DNA of 5,305 nucleotides from Thermococcus sp. (GTDB taxonomy: Archaea > Methanobacteriota_B > Thermococci > Thermococcales > Thermococcaceae): positions 1 through 5,305 of the forward strand of contig JALTMZ010000102.1 in the NCBI GenBank assembly GCA_027001105.1, written 5' to 3'. Position numbers and translations under genes: made by a program. Every line of letters begins with the position of its first letter. Position 1 is the first letter of the stretch. The notes under the pieces are model-generated. The model had not been told where the DNA came from and searched no databases. It was given only the letters and a program-made list of their open reading frames with translations. This document shows positions 1-5,005 of the stretch, in pieces.

Positions 1-347
1 ATGGTAGCGTGTGCCTGTCGGATGACTACTGCCATTGTTATGAAGCAAAAGCATCGCTTCAGCCGGGGATATATAAAATAGCTTTGGGCCTGAAAGATGG
101 TAATCTGTCGGTTAAAATTTTTGATGACAAACTGGTATTTGAGAAATCTGTGCATGTTAGACATCCTCTCTATCTGGAATCAATTGGAGAACCCTGCTCT
201 GGTAAAATAGTCGGCAATGTGAGCTTTTACGGCATTGAAGGTTCACCTTCAGAGATATTCTATTCTCCTGAAGATGATTATGGAGGCTTTGTCTTCGCAG
301 TTGCCGTTGTTGTTGTGTTGATAATCGCCTTTAGGTGGAAGAGATGA
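1..347 (+). CDS. C-terminal part of a membrane-anchored surface protein (5' partial)
   Basis: The reading frame (codons beginning at base 3) is open from the window edge to the TGA at 345-347, so the gene most likely starts upstream; a GTG at base 9 has no visible context to call it a start. About 114 residues are visible. The sequence ends in a hydrophobic stretch of about 16 residues (FVFAVAVVVVLIIAF) followed by RWKR, which is a C-terminal membrane anchor with the positive tail inside and the rest of the chain outside. The part before it has alternating strand-like segments (PGIYKIALGL, LSVKIFDDKLVF) as in extracellular beta-sandwich domains. It has four cysteines, three of them clustered near the visible start (C, then CHC), and two N-X-S sequons (NLS, NVS), which fit an exported and perhaps glycosylated protein. 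No family is recognised and the function is unknown. It is separated from the next gene by 96 bp with a new promoter. Confidence 0.7.
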   Translation, partial: GSVCLSDDYCHCYEAKASLQPGIYKIALGLKDGNLSVKIFDDKLVFEKSVHVRHPLYLESIGEPCSGKIVGNVSFYGIEGSPSEIFYSPEDDYGGFVFAVAVVVVLIIAFRWKR

Positions 348-406
348 AAATTTCATACCAGAGGGGAGCTGGTGATTTATACCATCCTTGAAAAAAGAAG
401 CTGGGG

Positions 407-420
407 CGATAACCTTTTTA
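407..420 (+). promoter_or_regulatory. BRE/TATA promoter of the ribonuclease Z gene (leaderless)
   Basis: A GATAAC element followed by CTTTTTA resembles the common Thermococcales BRE/TATA pattern. Its centre lies about 27 bp before the ATG at 444, so transcription would begin at or a few bases before the start codon. No purine-rich ribosome binding site precedes the ATG, which agrees with a leaderless mRNA. A weaker TATA-like ATTTATAC lies near 374-381. Confidence 0.55.
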
Positions 421-443
421 CTTATTTCTCCTAATTCTAAATC

Positions 444-1367
444 ATGCTTGAAGTTATATTTTTAGGAACTGGAGGCATAATGCCGACAAAAGAGAGAAAC
501 GTTCCTTCAATAGCCCTGCGTTATAAAGGAGAGATTATACTCTGGGATGTGGGTGAAGGCACTTTAAGACAGCTTAACACCGCTAAGCTCAGTCCAATGA
601 GGATTGAGAAGATTTTCATAACTCACTTTCATGGAGACCACTATCTCGGCTTGATGAGCTTAATCCAGACAATGACTTTGTGGAACAGAGAAAAGCCCCT
701 CTACATTTATGGGCCAAAATACACCTTTGAATTTATACAAAACTATTTGAAGAGCGGCTTTTTTGCTCCGAGCTTCGAAATTCATGTTCATGAGCTTGGG
801 GAAGCAAGGCTGAAATTTGGGGATTATGAAATTTGGAGCTTTAAAGTTGAGCACGGCATTCCAGCTTTGGGATATGTGTTTAAAGAAAAAGACAAGCGTG
901 GAAGCTTTGATTTGGAGAAGATTAGGGAGCTTGGTCTAAAACCCGGCCCATGGATGAAGGAGCTTGAGCTTAAGGGAAAAATTGAGATAAATGGAAAGCT
1001 CCTTTACCTTGAAGATGTCACTGGAGAGAGACGGAGAGGGATTAAGGTTGTTTACACGGGAGATACAGAACCCTGCAAAAGGACTGGACTTTTTTCAGAG
1101 AGAGCGGATCTGCTTATTCATGAAGCGACTTACCTAACAGGAGAAGAGAGGGGGGAAAGCTATCACTCAACTGTAAGTGAAGCTTGTGACGTTGCAAAGA
1201 AGGCTAAAGTTAAGCTTTTGGCTTTGTTTCACAGAGCTCCACGATACAAATACGATGAATATCTTCAAAAAGCGAAGCAGTTGTGCGACCATAAGTTTAT
1301 AGTGCCAAAAGATTTTGATAGAATAGGCTTCAAGGGTGAAAGTTATGAGTTATCTTCGATACGTTAA
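444..1367 (+). CDS. rnz: Ribonuclease Z (tRNase Z, short form)
   Basis: This zinc-dependent endonuclease of the metallo-beta-lactamase superfamily removes the 3' trailer from tRNA precursors, leaving the end to which CCA is added or on which it is already encoded. The 307-residue length is typical of the short (ElaC-type) form, which acts as a homodimer. Visible motifs in order are FLGTGG (6-11) with the PTKERNVPS loop, DVGEG (35-39), the metal-binding HFHGDH at 61-66 inside THFHGDH, a conserved His at 137 (VEHG), the GPW region near 168-170 that belongs to the flexible tRNA-binding arm, YTGDT with D207, HEATY at 226-230, HST at 241-243, and a final His at 263 (LFHRAPRY). All expected zinc ligands are present, so the enzyme should be active. 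There is no Shine-Dalgarno sequence before the ATG; the promoter spacing suggests a leaderless transcript. The 3' end overlaps the TraB-family gene by 23 bp. Confidence 0.95.
   Translation: MLEVIFLGTGGIMPTKERNVPSIALRYKGEIILWDVGEGTLRQLNTAKLSPMRIEKIFITHFHGDHYLGLMSLIQTMTLWNREKPLYIYGPKYTFEFIQNYLKSGFFAPSFEIHVHELGEARLKFGDYEIWSFKVEHGIPALGYVFKEKDKRGSFDLEKIRELGLKPGPWMKELELKGKIEINGKLLYLEDVTGERRRGIKVVYTGDTEPCKRTGLFSERADLLIHEATYLTGEERGESYHSTVSEACDVAKKAKVKLLALFHRAPRYKYDEYLQKAKQLCDHKFIVPKDFDRIGFKGESYELSSIR
1335..1339 (+). promoter_or_regulatory. Ribosome binding site that sets the TraB-family start
   Basis: GGTGA lies inside the last codons of rnz, five bases ahead of the ATG at 1345. This is the usual Thermococcales spacing and favours that ATG over the in-frame GTG at 1336, which overlaps the binding site itself. 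Confidence 0.6.
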
Positions 1368-2010
1368 AGTCATTGGAACGATGCATGTCTCTCCAGAAAG
1401 CAGAGAGAGAGTTAGGAAAGCAATATTGGAAGAAAAACCGCATGCAATAGCTATAGAGCTTGATAGAAGGAGATTCTATGCGATACAAAATCCTCAAAAG
1501 ATGACATTTAATGATGCAGTTAAGTATGGGAGGAAAGGAATCATCCAGTATATCCTCACAAAAGTTGAGGAGAAACTGGGGGAGGAATTTGGCATGAGCC
1601 CGGGTGGAGAGATGAAAGAGGCAATAAATCTGGCTGGACTTTTAGGGATTCCTTTGTACCTCATAGATGAGGACATAAATGTCATAACAATGAAGATCCT
1701 CAAAGCACCTTTTAGGGAAAAGCTTTTACTCCTTTTGGAAGGCTTGGCAGTTTTCATTCCTCTACCGCTTAAACGAGAGCAAAAAGATGTCATTATGGAT
1801 TTTAAAATCATGATGAATCAGTTTAGGAGAAGGTACCCGTATCTGTATCGGGTTCTCCTTGAAGAGAGGAACGAGATAATGGCAAGAAATTTGATAGCCA
1901 TTGTGGACAGCTTAAAAGCAAAGGGAGTTAAAAAACCTAAGGTTATTGCAGTTGTGGGTTTGGGGCATAAGAGAGGGGTTGAAAGGATACTTAATTCTCG
2001 TAAGGTATAA
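1345..2010 (+). CDS. TraB-family protein, short soluble form
   Basis: This is a 221-residue member of the TraB/PrgY family, a group related to the TIKI/GumN metalloprotease-like fold. TraB and PrgY were named for shutdown of enterococcal pheromones; the archaeal role is not established. Motifs with numbering from ATG 1345 are GTMH at 11-14 followed by VSPES, ELDRRRF at 38-44, GGEM at 87-90, LIDEDI at 106-111, ERNEIMARN at 174-182 and GLGHKRG at 205-211. The two paired His motifs and ELDxxR are the conserved family core. Many archaeal relatives carry a C-terminal membrane region; this one stops shortly after GLGHKRG, and only a moderate hydrophobic patch (about 127-142) is seen, so it is probably soluble or peripherally bound. 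I chose ATG 1345 over GTG 1336 because of the GGTGA site. It overlaps rnz by 23 bp, so the two are probably co-transcribed and translationally coupled. Confidence 0.87.
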   Translation: MSYLRYVKVIGTMHVSPESRERVRKAILEEKPHAIAIELDRRRFYAIQNPQKMTFNDAVKYGRKGIIQYILTKVEEKLGEEFGMSPGGEMKEAINLAGLLGIPLYLIDEDINVITMKILKAPFREKLLLLLEGLAVFIPLPLKREQKDVIMDFKIMMNQFRRRYPYLYRVLLEERNEIMARNLIAIVDSLKAKGVKKPKVIAVVGLGHKRGVERILNSRKV

Positions 2011-2024
2011 AAACTCTTTTATAT
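2011..2024 (+). promoter_or_regulatory. BRE/TATA promoter of the zinc-ribbon gene
   Basis: AAAAC followed by TTTTATAT (2017-2024) begins right after the TraB stop codon. The TATA centre is about 25 bp before GTG 2047, which would make the transcript leaderless from that GTG. Confidence 0.55.
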
Positions 2025-2046
2025 CTCCCAAGACGACATATCCTCG

Positions 2047-2232
2047 GTGGTACCGGTGGAGAGACAGCATCTAAAATGTCCGCTATGCGGGGGTACAGAT
2101 TTTAAGGTTGAGGAGGGTAAGCTTGACAGCAAGTGGGGATTTACGGCTCACAAAGTTAAGATAGTTATCTGCAAGAACTGCGGTTATGTGATGATGTTCT
2201 ACAAAGGGAGAACCATCTGGGACTTTGATTAA
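2047..2232 (+). CDS. Small zinc-ribbon protein, probably nucleic-acid binding
   Basis: This 61-residue protein consists almost entirely of one zinc ribbon: CPLC at 11-14 and CKNC at 42-45, separated by 27 residues, with strand-forming sequence between them and a short tail ending in an acidic DFD. The CxxCG ... CxNCGY form with KVKIVICKNCGY resembles the zinc-ribbon family formerly called DUF2082 (nucleic-acid-binding Zn-ribbon), but this is pattern recognition and not a search result. The four cysteines should bind one zinc ion; the partner, DNA, RNA or protein, is unknown. The start is uncertain. GTG 2047 fits a leaderless transcript from the TATA box at 2017-2024. GTG 2056 would use GGTGG at 2046-2050 as a weak ribosome binding site. 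Either start keeps the whole zinc ribbon. The gene lies 36 bp after the TraB gene. Confidence 0.82.
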   Translation: MVPVERQHLKCPLCGGTDFKVEEGKLDSKWGFTAHKVKIVICKNCGYVMMFYKGRTIWDFD

Positions 2233-2241
2233 AACAAGCGT

Positions 2242-2254
2242 TAAGGTTTATATT
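2242..2254 (+). promoter_or_regulatory. BRE/TATA promoter of the KH-protease gene pair
   Basis: TAAGG followed by TTTATATT (2247-2254) lies in the 53-bp gap after the zinc-ribbon gene. A start about 25 bp beyond the centre, near 2275, gives a leader of about 10 nt that contains GGGGATGGGA ahead of ATG 2286. Confidence 0.6.
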
Positions 2255-2285
2255 TGGACACCTCAATGTACTCTGGGGATGGGAT

Positions 2286-2465
2286 ATGATAGACCGTTTA
2301 AGGCAGATGCTCCGGGTTGAGGTAATAGATGTTGAGTACTCCGGAGACAAGATTATAGTGTATGTTCCAAAGGATCAGGTTAGAATTGCCGTTGGTACAG
2401 GAGGTTCTGCTGTAAAAGCTGCAGAGCTTGTCTTAGGGAAAAAGATTGAAATCAGGGGGAGATAG
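2286..2465 (+). CDS. 59-residue KH-domain protein (NusA-like KH)
   Basis: This gene is short and easily missed. ATG 2286 opens a frame of 59 codons ending in TAG 2463-2465. The protein starts MIDRLRQMLR, continues with strands VEVIDVEYSGDK and IIVYVPKD, then has the turn GTGG at 37-40 and a helix-strand end AELVLGKKIEIRGR. The GxxG-type loop between a strand-helix pair, followed by a helix and the KKIEI strand, resembles the type II KH domain found in archaeal and bacterial NusA, so RNA binding is the likely activity. It is a single minimal KH unit, far shorter than archaeal NusA with its two KH domains. It has its own TATA box and a purine-rich site just before the ATG. The protease gene follows after 2 bp, so the two are probably translated from one mRNA. 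The precise role is unknown. Confidence 0.8.
   Translation: MIDRLRQMLRVEVIDVEYSGDKIIVYVPKDQVRIAVGTGGSAVKAAELVLGKKIEIRGR
2455..2463 (+). promoter_or_regulatory. Ribosome binding site supporting the TTG start of the protease
   Basis: GGGGGAGAT covers the last codons of the KH gene and ends four bases before TTG 2468. The next in-frame ATG lies 31 codons further on and would remove the first hydrophobic segment, so this site supports the TTG start. Confidence 0.55.
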
Positions 2466-2467
2466 TT

Positions 2468-3052
2468 TTGATTAAAGATTTTAAAAAGCAGGAGCTTGAG
2501 GACTTAGCGATCTCGTATATAGTCCTGCTGATTCTGTTTTCAAACTTCGAGATAAAAAACATGCCATACGTAGCTTTGGCTGTTTTAACGGCTTTTGTTT
2601 TTCATGAACTGGCTCACAGACAGGTTGCGAAGAAGTATGGGTACATAGCGTTCTACAAGCGATGGGACACTGGAATTGTAATAGCTCTCCTGCTCGGTAT
2701 AACGGGGAAGATAATATTCGGTCATGCGATATTTTTTGCTGCACTGGGGGCTGTTTACATCTATGCCCCTTACCAGTACTGGGAAGATAAGGAAGCAGAG
2801 GGATGGATAAGTCTATCTGGACCCTTAACGAATATAATAGTCGGAATAGTTGCTCTAATTTTGCTGAAGACGTTATCGCTTCCGCTTCATGCGATGGTTT
2901 CCTTATTCTACACGGCCATAGTGAACTTCTGGATAGCGTTCTTCAACCTTTTGCCGTTTCCGCCTCTCGATGGCTACAAAGTCCTCAAGTGGAACGCTGG
3001 CTATTGGGCTGTTGCAATTGGGATAGCGTATGTTCTAAGGTCTCTGGTTTGA
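2468..3052 (+). CDS. Site-2-protease-type (M50) membrane zinc metalloprotease
   Basis: This 194-residue polytopic membrane protein carries the signature of intramembrane zinc proteases. HELAH at 46-50 (HExxH) sits inside a hydrophobic segment; SGPLTN at 117-122 is the conserved GPxxN-type motif; NLLPFPPLDG at 160-169 supplies the third zinc ligand, D168, in the usual NxxPxxPLDG setting. Hydrophobic segments lie near 14-26, 34-46, 68-78, 84-101, 119-134, 146-163 and 178-191, giving about six membrane passages. No PDZ or CBS domain is present, so it is a minimal catalytic core. Related proteases cut membrane-embedded substrates such as anti-sigma factors or SREBP in bacteria and eukaryotes; archaeal substrates are largely unknown. 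Translation most likely starts at TTG 2468, two bases after the KH stop codon, with a strong ribosome binding site. The gene ends just 6 bp before the regulatory motif of the next gene. Confidence 0.9.
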   Translation: MIKDFKKQELEDLAISYIVLLILFSNFEIKNMPYVALAVLTAFVFHELAHRQVAKKYGYIAFYKRWDTGIVIALLLGITGKIIFGHAIFFAALGAVYIYAPYQYWEDKEAEGWISLSGPLTNIIVGIVALILLKTLSLPLHAMVSLFYTAIVNFWIAFFNLLPFPPLDGYKVLKWNAGYWAVAIGIAYVLRSLV

Positions 3053-3058
3053 TTCTTT

Positions 3059-3075
3059 TAACACCTTTAGTGATA
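3059..3075 (+). promoter_or_regulatory. Thermococcales glycolytic motif (TGM), binding site for Tgr/TrmBL1
   Basis: TAACAC, five bases (CTTTA) and GTGATA match the known TGM consensus TATCAC-N5-GTGATA at 11 of 12 positions. In Pyrococcus and Thermococcus the sugar-responsive regulator Tgr (TrmBL1) binds this palindrome. It represses glycolytic genes when the site lies downstream of the TATA box and activates gluconeogenic genes when the site lies upstream. Here it ends 13 bp upstream of the predicted TATA box. Confidence 0.8.
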
Positions 3076-3081
3076 CATAGG

Positions 3082-3096
3082 GGAAAAGTTAAAATA
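3082..3096 (+). promoter_or_regulatory. BRE/TATA promoter of pgiA
   Basis: GGAAAAG (3082-3088) directly followed by TTAAAATA (3089-3096) looks like a BRE/TATA pair. A start about 25 bp from the centre falls near 3117 and leaves a leader of about 14 nt that contains GGTGAT. A TA-rich CTTTTAACA inside and before the TGM is a weaker alternative that would make a leader of nearly 50 nt. Confidence 0.65.
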
Positions 3097-3120
3097 CTTG
3101 CTGCATTAGGCTATATTAGG

Positions 3121-3126
3121 GGTGAT
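3121..3126 (+). promoter_or_regulatory. Ribosome binding site that sets the pgiA start
   Basis: GGTGAT stands four bases before ATG 3131. The in-frame GTG 3122 and ATG 3125 lie inside this binding site and are unlikely starts. Confidence 0.75.
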
Positions 3127-3130
3127 GCTG

Positions 3131-3700
3131 ATGTACAAAGAGCCATTTGGTGTTAAACTTGATTTTGAAACGGGAATAATTGAAAATGCCAAAAAGCTGG
3201 TGAGAAAGCTGAGCGACATGAAGGGGTATTTCCTTGATGAGCAGGCATGGAAAGAGCTTGTAGAAAAGGAAGACCCAGTTGTCTATGAGGTCTATGCGGT
3301 TGAGCAGGAGGAGAAAGAGGGGGATTTGAACTTTGCAACAACTGTTCTCTACCCAGGAAAGGTTGGAAAGGAATTCTTCTTCACAAAGGGTCACTATCAT
3401 GCAAAGGCGGATAGGGCGGAAATATACTTCGCCTTGAGAGGAAAAGGCGGCATGCTCTTGCAGACACCAGAGGGAGATGCAAAGTTTATTGAAATGGAGC
3501 CCGGGACAATAGTTTACGTTCCACCCTACTGGGCTCACAGGACAGTCAATACGGGGGATGAGCCTTTCATATTCTTAGCTATTTACCCAGCTGATGCTGG
3601 TCACGACTACGGAACGATAAAGGAGAAGGGCTTTTCAAAGATAGTCGTTGAAGAAGGTGGGAAAGTAGTCGTTAAAGACAATCCAAAGTGGAAAGATTAA
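3131..3700 (+). CDS. pgiA: Cupin-type phosphoglucose isomerase
   Basis: This enzyme interconverts glucose-6-phosphate and fructose-6-phosphate in the cytoplasm, serving the modified Embden-Meyerhof pathway and gluconeogenesis. It is the archaeal metal-dependent cupin type, unrelated to the classical isomerase. From ATG 3131 the protein has 189 residues, the length I recall for the Pyrococcus furiosus enzyme, and its start MYKEPFGVK also agrees. The cupin motif 1 is seen in KGHYHAKADRAEIY (87-99) and motif 2 around PGTIVYVPPYWAHRTVN (124-140). The metal ligands known from the P. furiosus enzyme, H88, H90, E97 and H136, are all at the same positions. The IYPADAGHDYGTI segment near the end is also characteristic. 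Longer starts at 3122 or 3125 would overlap the ribosome binding site. The TGM upstream indicates control by Tgr/TrmBL1. The glucokinase gene that feeds this step lies downstream, beyond two unrelated genes. Confidence 0.97.
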   Translation: MYKEPFGVKLDFETGIIENAKKLVRKLSDMKGYFLDEQAWKELVEKEDPVVYEVYAVEQEEKEGDLNFATTVLYPGKVGKEFFFTKGHYHAKADRAEIYFALRGKGGMLLQTPEGDAKFIEMEPGTIVYVPPYWAHRTVNTGDEPFIFLAIYPADAGHDYGTIKEKGFSKIVVEEGGKVVVKDNPKWKD

Positions 3701-3703
3701 ATT

Positions 3704-3733
3704 GTCTTGTTTTGAATTTTCTCCTACTTTTCT
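3704..3733 (+). terminator. T-tract terminator region after pgiA
   Basis: Three runs of four T residues lie in the first 35 bases after the pgiA stop codon, and no obvious hairpin precedes them. Archaeal RNA polymerase can stop at such oligo-T tracts. The next promoter begins about 20 bp later. Confidence 0.4.
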
Positions 3734-3755
3734 AAGTTGTGATAAAATTGTCCAT

Positions 3756-3773
3756 GGGGAAAATATTTATATA
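3756..3773 (+). promoter_or_regulatory. BRE/TATA promoter of the exported-protein gene pair
   Basis: GGGGAAAA followed by TATTTATATATAAC gives one of the strongest-looking BRE/TATA elements in the window. A start near 3795 leaves a leader of about 28 nt containing GGAGGGGGG (3811-3819) three bases before ATG 3823. This leader is longer than those of the neighbouring genes. Confidence 0.7.
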
Positions 3774-3822
3774 TAACTTTAGCAGATAGTGTAATTGAAA
3801 CTTTCTCTTTGGAGGGGGGCAA

Positions 3823-4290
3823 ATGCAAAGAAGAATAGTAAGTTTGATTATTGGAATTTTGTTTTTGGTAAGCTTGCCACAGAATAACAAGGTTTCAGCA
3901 GATTACGCAGTTTCGTGGAATGTATATGACGGATGGGGCTATGTTATTCTATGGGACACTATTCCAAATCCGGATAATCCAGATTTGACATATATTGCAT
4001 ATGAGGTCTATACTCAATTGGATCTAAGATGGGAACTTATTGGATGGGTTAGACCAACAGTAAAAGTTGATACATTGGATACAGGGGAAGGTTGGGTTTA
4101 TGTGGGATCAGGAGGCTTTTACCTTACTTCAGGATGGTTTAAGTTCTATGATGAGACCGGCTACATTATCAATGCATATACGGACCAGCCAGTTTATGCT
4201 AATGCATTTTCTTGGGATTATCCAAATATTGGGGTAGATACTACATTTAGATTCTCTTGGACTTATGAATACAGGGGGTATAGTCCATGA
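3823..4290 (+). CDS. Exported aromatic-rich protein of unknown function
   Basis: This is a 155-residue protein with a clear signal peptide: MQRR, a hydrophobic core (IVSLIIGILFLVSL) and a probable cleavage after VSA at residue 26, leaving about 129 residues outside the cell. The mature part has no cysteine and no N-glycosylation sequon, and about 24 per cent of it is aromatic (by hand count 9 W, 16 Y, 6 F). Recurring short units such as GWGYV, IGWVR, EGWVYV and SGWFKFY suggest a compact all-beta fold. I recognise no family, and no catalytic motif is visible. The start is well supported by GGAGGGGGG and a strong promoter. The stop codon overlaps the next start (ATGA), so the two products are made together and may act together. 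The DNA is AT-richer (about 33 per cent GC in two sampled lines) than the flanking metabolic gene. A secreted effector, a surface-binding protein or a bacteriocin-like product are all possible; none is shown. Confidence 0.82.
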   Translation: MQRRIVSLIIGILFLVSLPQNNKVSADYAVSWNVYDGWGYVILWDTIPNPDNPDLTYIAYEVYTQLDLRWELIGWVRPTVKVDTLDTGEGWVYVGSGGFYLTSGWFKFYDETGYIINAYTDQPVYANAFSWDYPNIGVDTTFRFSWTYEYRGYSP

Positions 4291-4931
4291 AAAAGTTAAT
4301 GGTGGTATTGGTTTTTGTGTTTGTTATACTTTTGCCTTTAAGTTACTCTTACTTAACCTATAAACCACCATCAATTGACAAAATGAAAGATGAATTGGAT
4401 TTGATAGCATCTAAGGATATTGTTTGCAGTGAGAAGGGTAAACTAATAAATCCTAACTTGACAATAGTGTATTATCACACAGTTAAGAAAATTGGAAGTA
4501 GCTACATTGTTTATAAAGATGCGAATTTTTCAACAGGACGTAGGCTTCAATTGTACTTAACTATAAACAAAGATGGATACTCGGGATATATTCTAGTAAA
4601 TAACACTGAGAAATATCCTCTGACAGATTCTAACTTTAGAAGATTCTATTTAATTCCTCTCCAAGAGTACATTTCCTATATCGAGAATAATGGATGCATA
4701 ATTGGATGGAAACGTGGACTCTCAAAGTTAACTGATGTTAAAGTTGTTTCTCCATCACGTCTTCAGTCCCTTACAGGTGTTAAAGAATATAGGTTCACCG
4801 CAAAATGGGGAAGTGCCAATGTTGAAATAACAACAACATCAGAGGGCATTCCTATAAAAATTGTTCAAAGATTTCCTGAGGGGTCATATATAGTGTCAAG
4901 GCTATACCTAATTAATGACGAGTCAAGTTAG
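4287..4931 (+). CDS. Exported or membrane-anchored protein of unknown function, paired with the preceding gene
   Basis: This 214-residue protein begins MKK followed by about 17 hydrophobic residues (LMVVLVFVFVILLPLSY), which is an N-terminal membrane anchor or signal peptide without a convincing cleavage site; no lipobox cysteine is present. The rest should lie outside: it has two cysteines (C47, C137) that could pair and three N-X-S/T sequons (NLT 57, NFS 80, NNT 105). The last third, with YRFTAKWGSANVEITTTSEG and then PIKIVQRFPEGSYIVSRLYLIN, recalls the antiparallel strands of LolA-like lipoprotein carrier folds found in some archaeal surface proteins, but this likeness is weak. The ATG overlaps the stop of the preceding gene by 4 bp, with AGGGGGT eight bases upstream. 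GC is low (27 to 33 per cent in three sampled lines). It could hold, process or protect against the preceding product; the pairing is the only evidence. Confidence 0.82.
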   Translation: MKKLMVVLVFVFVILLPLSYSYLTYKPPSIDKMKDELDLIASKDIVCSEKGKLINPNLTIVYYHTVKKIGSSYIVYKDANFSTGRRLQLYLTINKDGYSGYILVNNTEKYPLTDSNFRRFYLIPLQEYISYIENNGCIIGWKRGLSKLTDVKVVSPSRLQSLTGVKEYRFTAKWGSANVEITTTSEGIPIKIVQRFPEGSYIVSRLYLINDESS

Positions 4932-4933
4932 TC

Positions 4934-4954
4934 TTTTTAGATATTTTATTTTTT
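4934..4954 (+). terminator. T-rich terminator after the exported-protein pair
   Basis: Runs of five, four and six T residues follow directly after the stop codon, without a clear hairpin. This is a typical archaeal oligo-T stop and separates the pair from the glucokinase promoter. Confidence 0.55.
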
Positions 4955-4975
4955 CCTCAGAATATCCTTCTAGAC

Positions 4976-4990
4976 CATAACCTTTAATTA
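4976..4990 (+). promoter_or_regulatory. BRE/TATA promoter of the glucokinase gene
   Basis: CATAACC followed by TTTAATTA (4983-4990) fits a BRE/TATA pair. A start about 25 bp from the centre, near 5011, leaves a leader of about 13 nt with GGTGAT, the same design as at pgiA. No convincing TGM is seen next to it. Confidence 0.55.
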
Positions 4991-5005
4991 TTTCTGTTTT
5001 TGTAG

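Noticed and set aside
1..81. ATG at base 1 opening a short frame
   Set aside because: It reaches a stop after 26 codons and runs in another frame through the surface protein tail, which is open to the window edge.
1494..1811. Minus-strand open frame opposite the TraB-family gene
   Set aside because: It is rich in serine, lysine and arginine, as expected from the antisense of a real gene, and contains no domain.
2481..2744. Minus-strand open frame opposite the protease gene
   Set aside because: It sits opposite the HExxH region of a convincing protease and has no start context or motif.
3122..3130. Longer start of pgiA (GTG 3122 or ATG 3125)
   Set aside because: These codons lie within the ribosome binding site, and the 189-residue product from ATG 3131 has the expected start and puts the metal ligands at the known positions.
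2803..3156. Plus-strand open frame overlapping the protease and pgiA
   Set aside because: It runs in another frame through two well-supported genes and through the TGM/promoter region, and its translation shows no motif.
3116..3538. Minus-strand open frame of 140 codons opposite pgiA
   Set aside because: It lies opposite a firmly identified enzyme gene, has a cysteine- and leucine-rich sequence with no recognisable family, and no minus-strand promoter is apparent.
3739..3744. GTGATA half-site upstream of the exported-gene promoter
   Set aside because: The partner half five bases upstream matches at only 2 of 6 positions; a single six-base half-site is not enough.
4963..4979. TATCCT-N5-ACCATA upstream of the glucokinase TATA box as a second TGM
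   Set aside because: Only 7 of 12 consensus positions match, and the right half-site matches at 3 of 6, so chance is a sufficient explanation.
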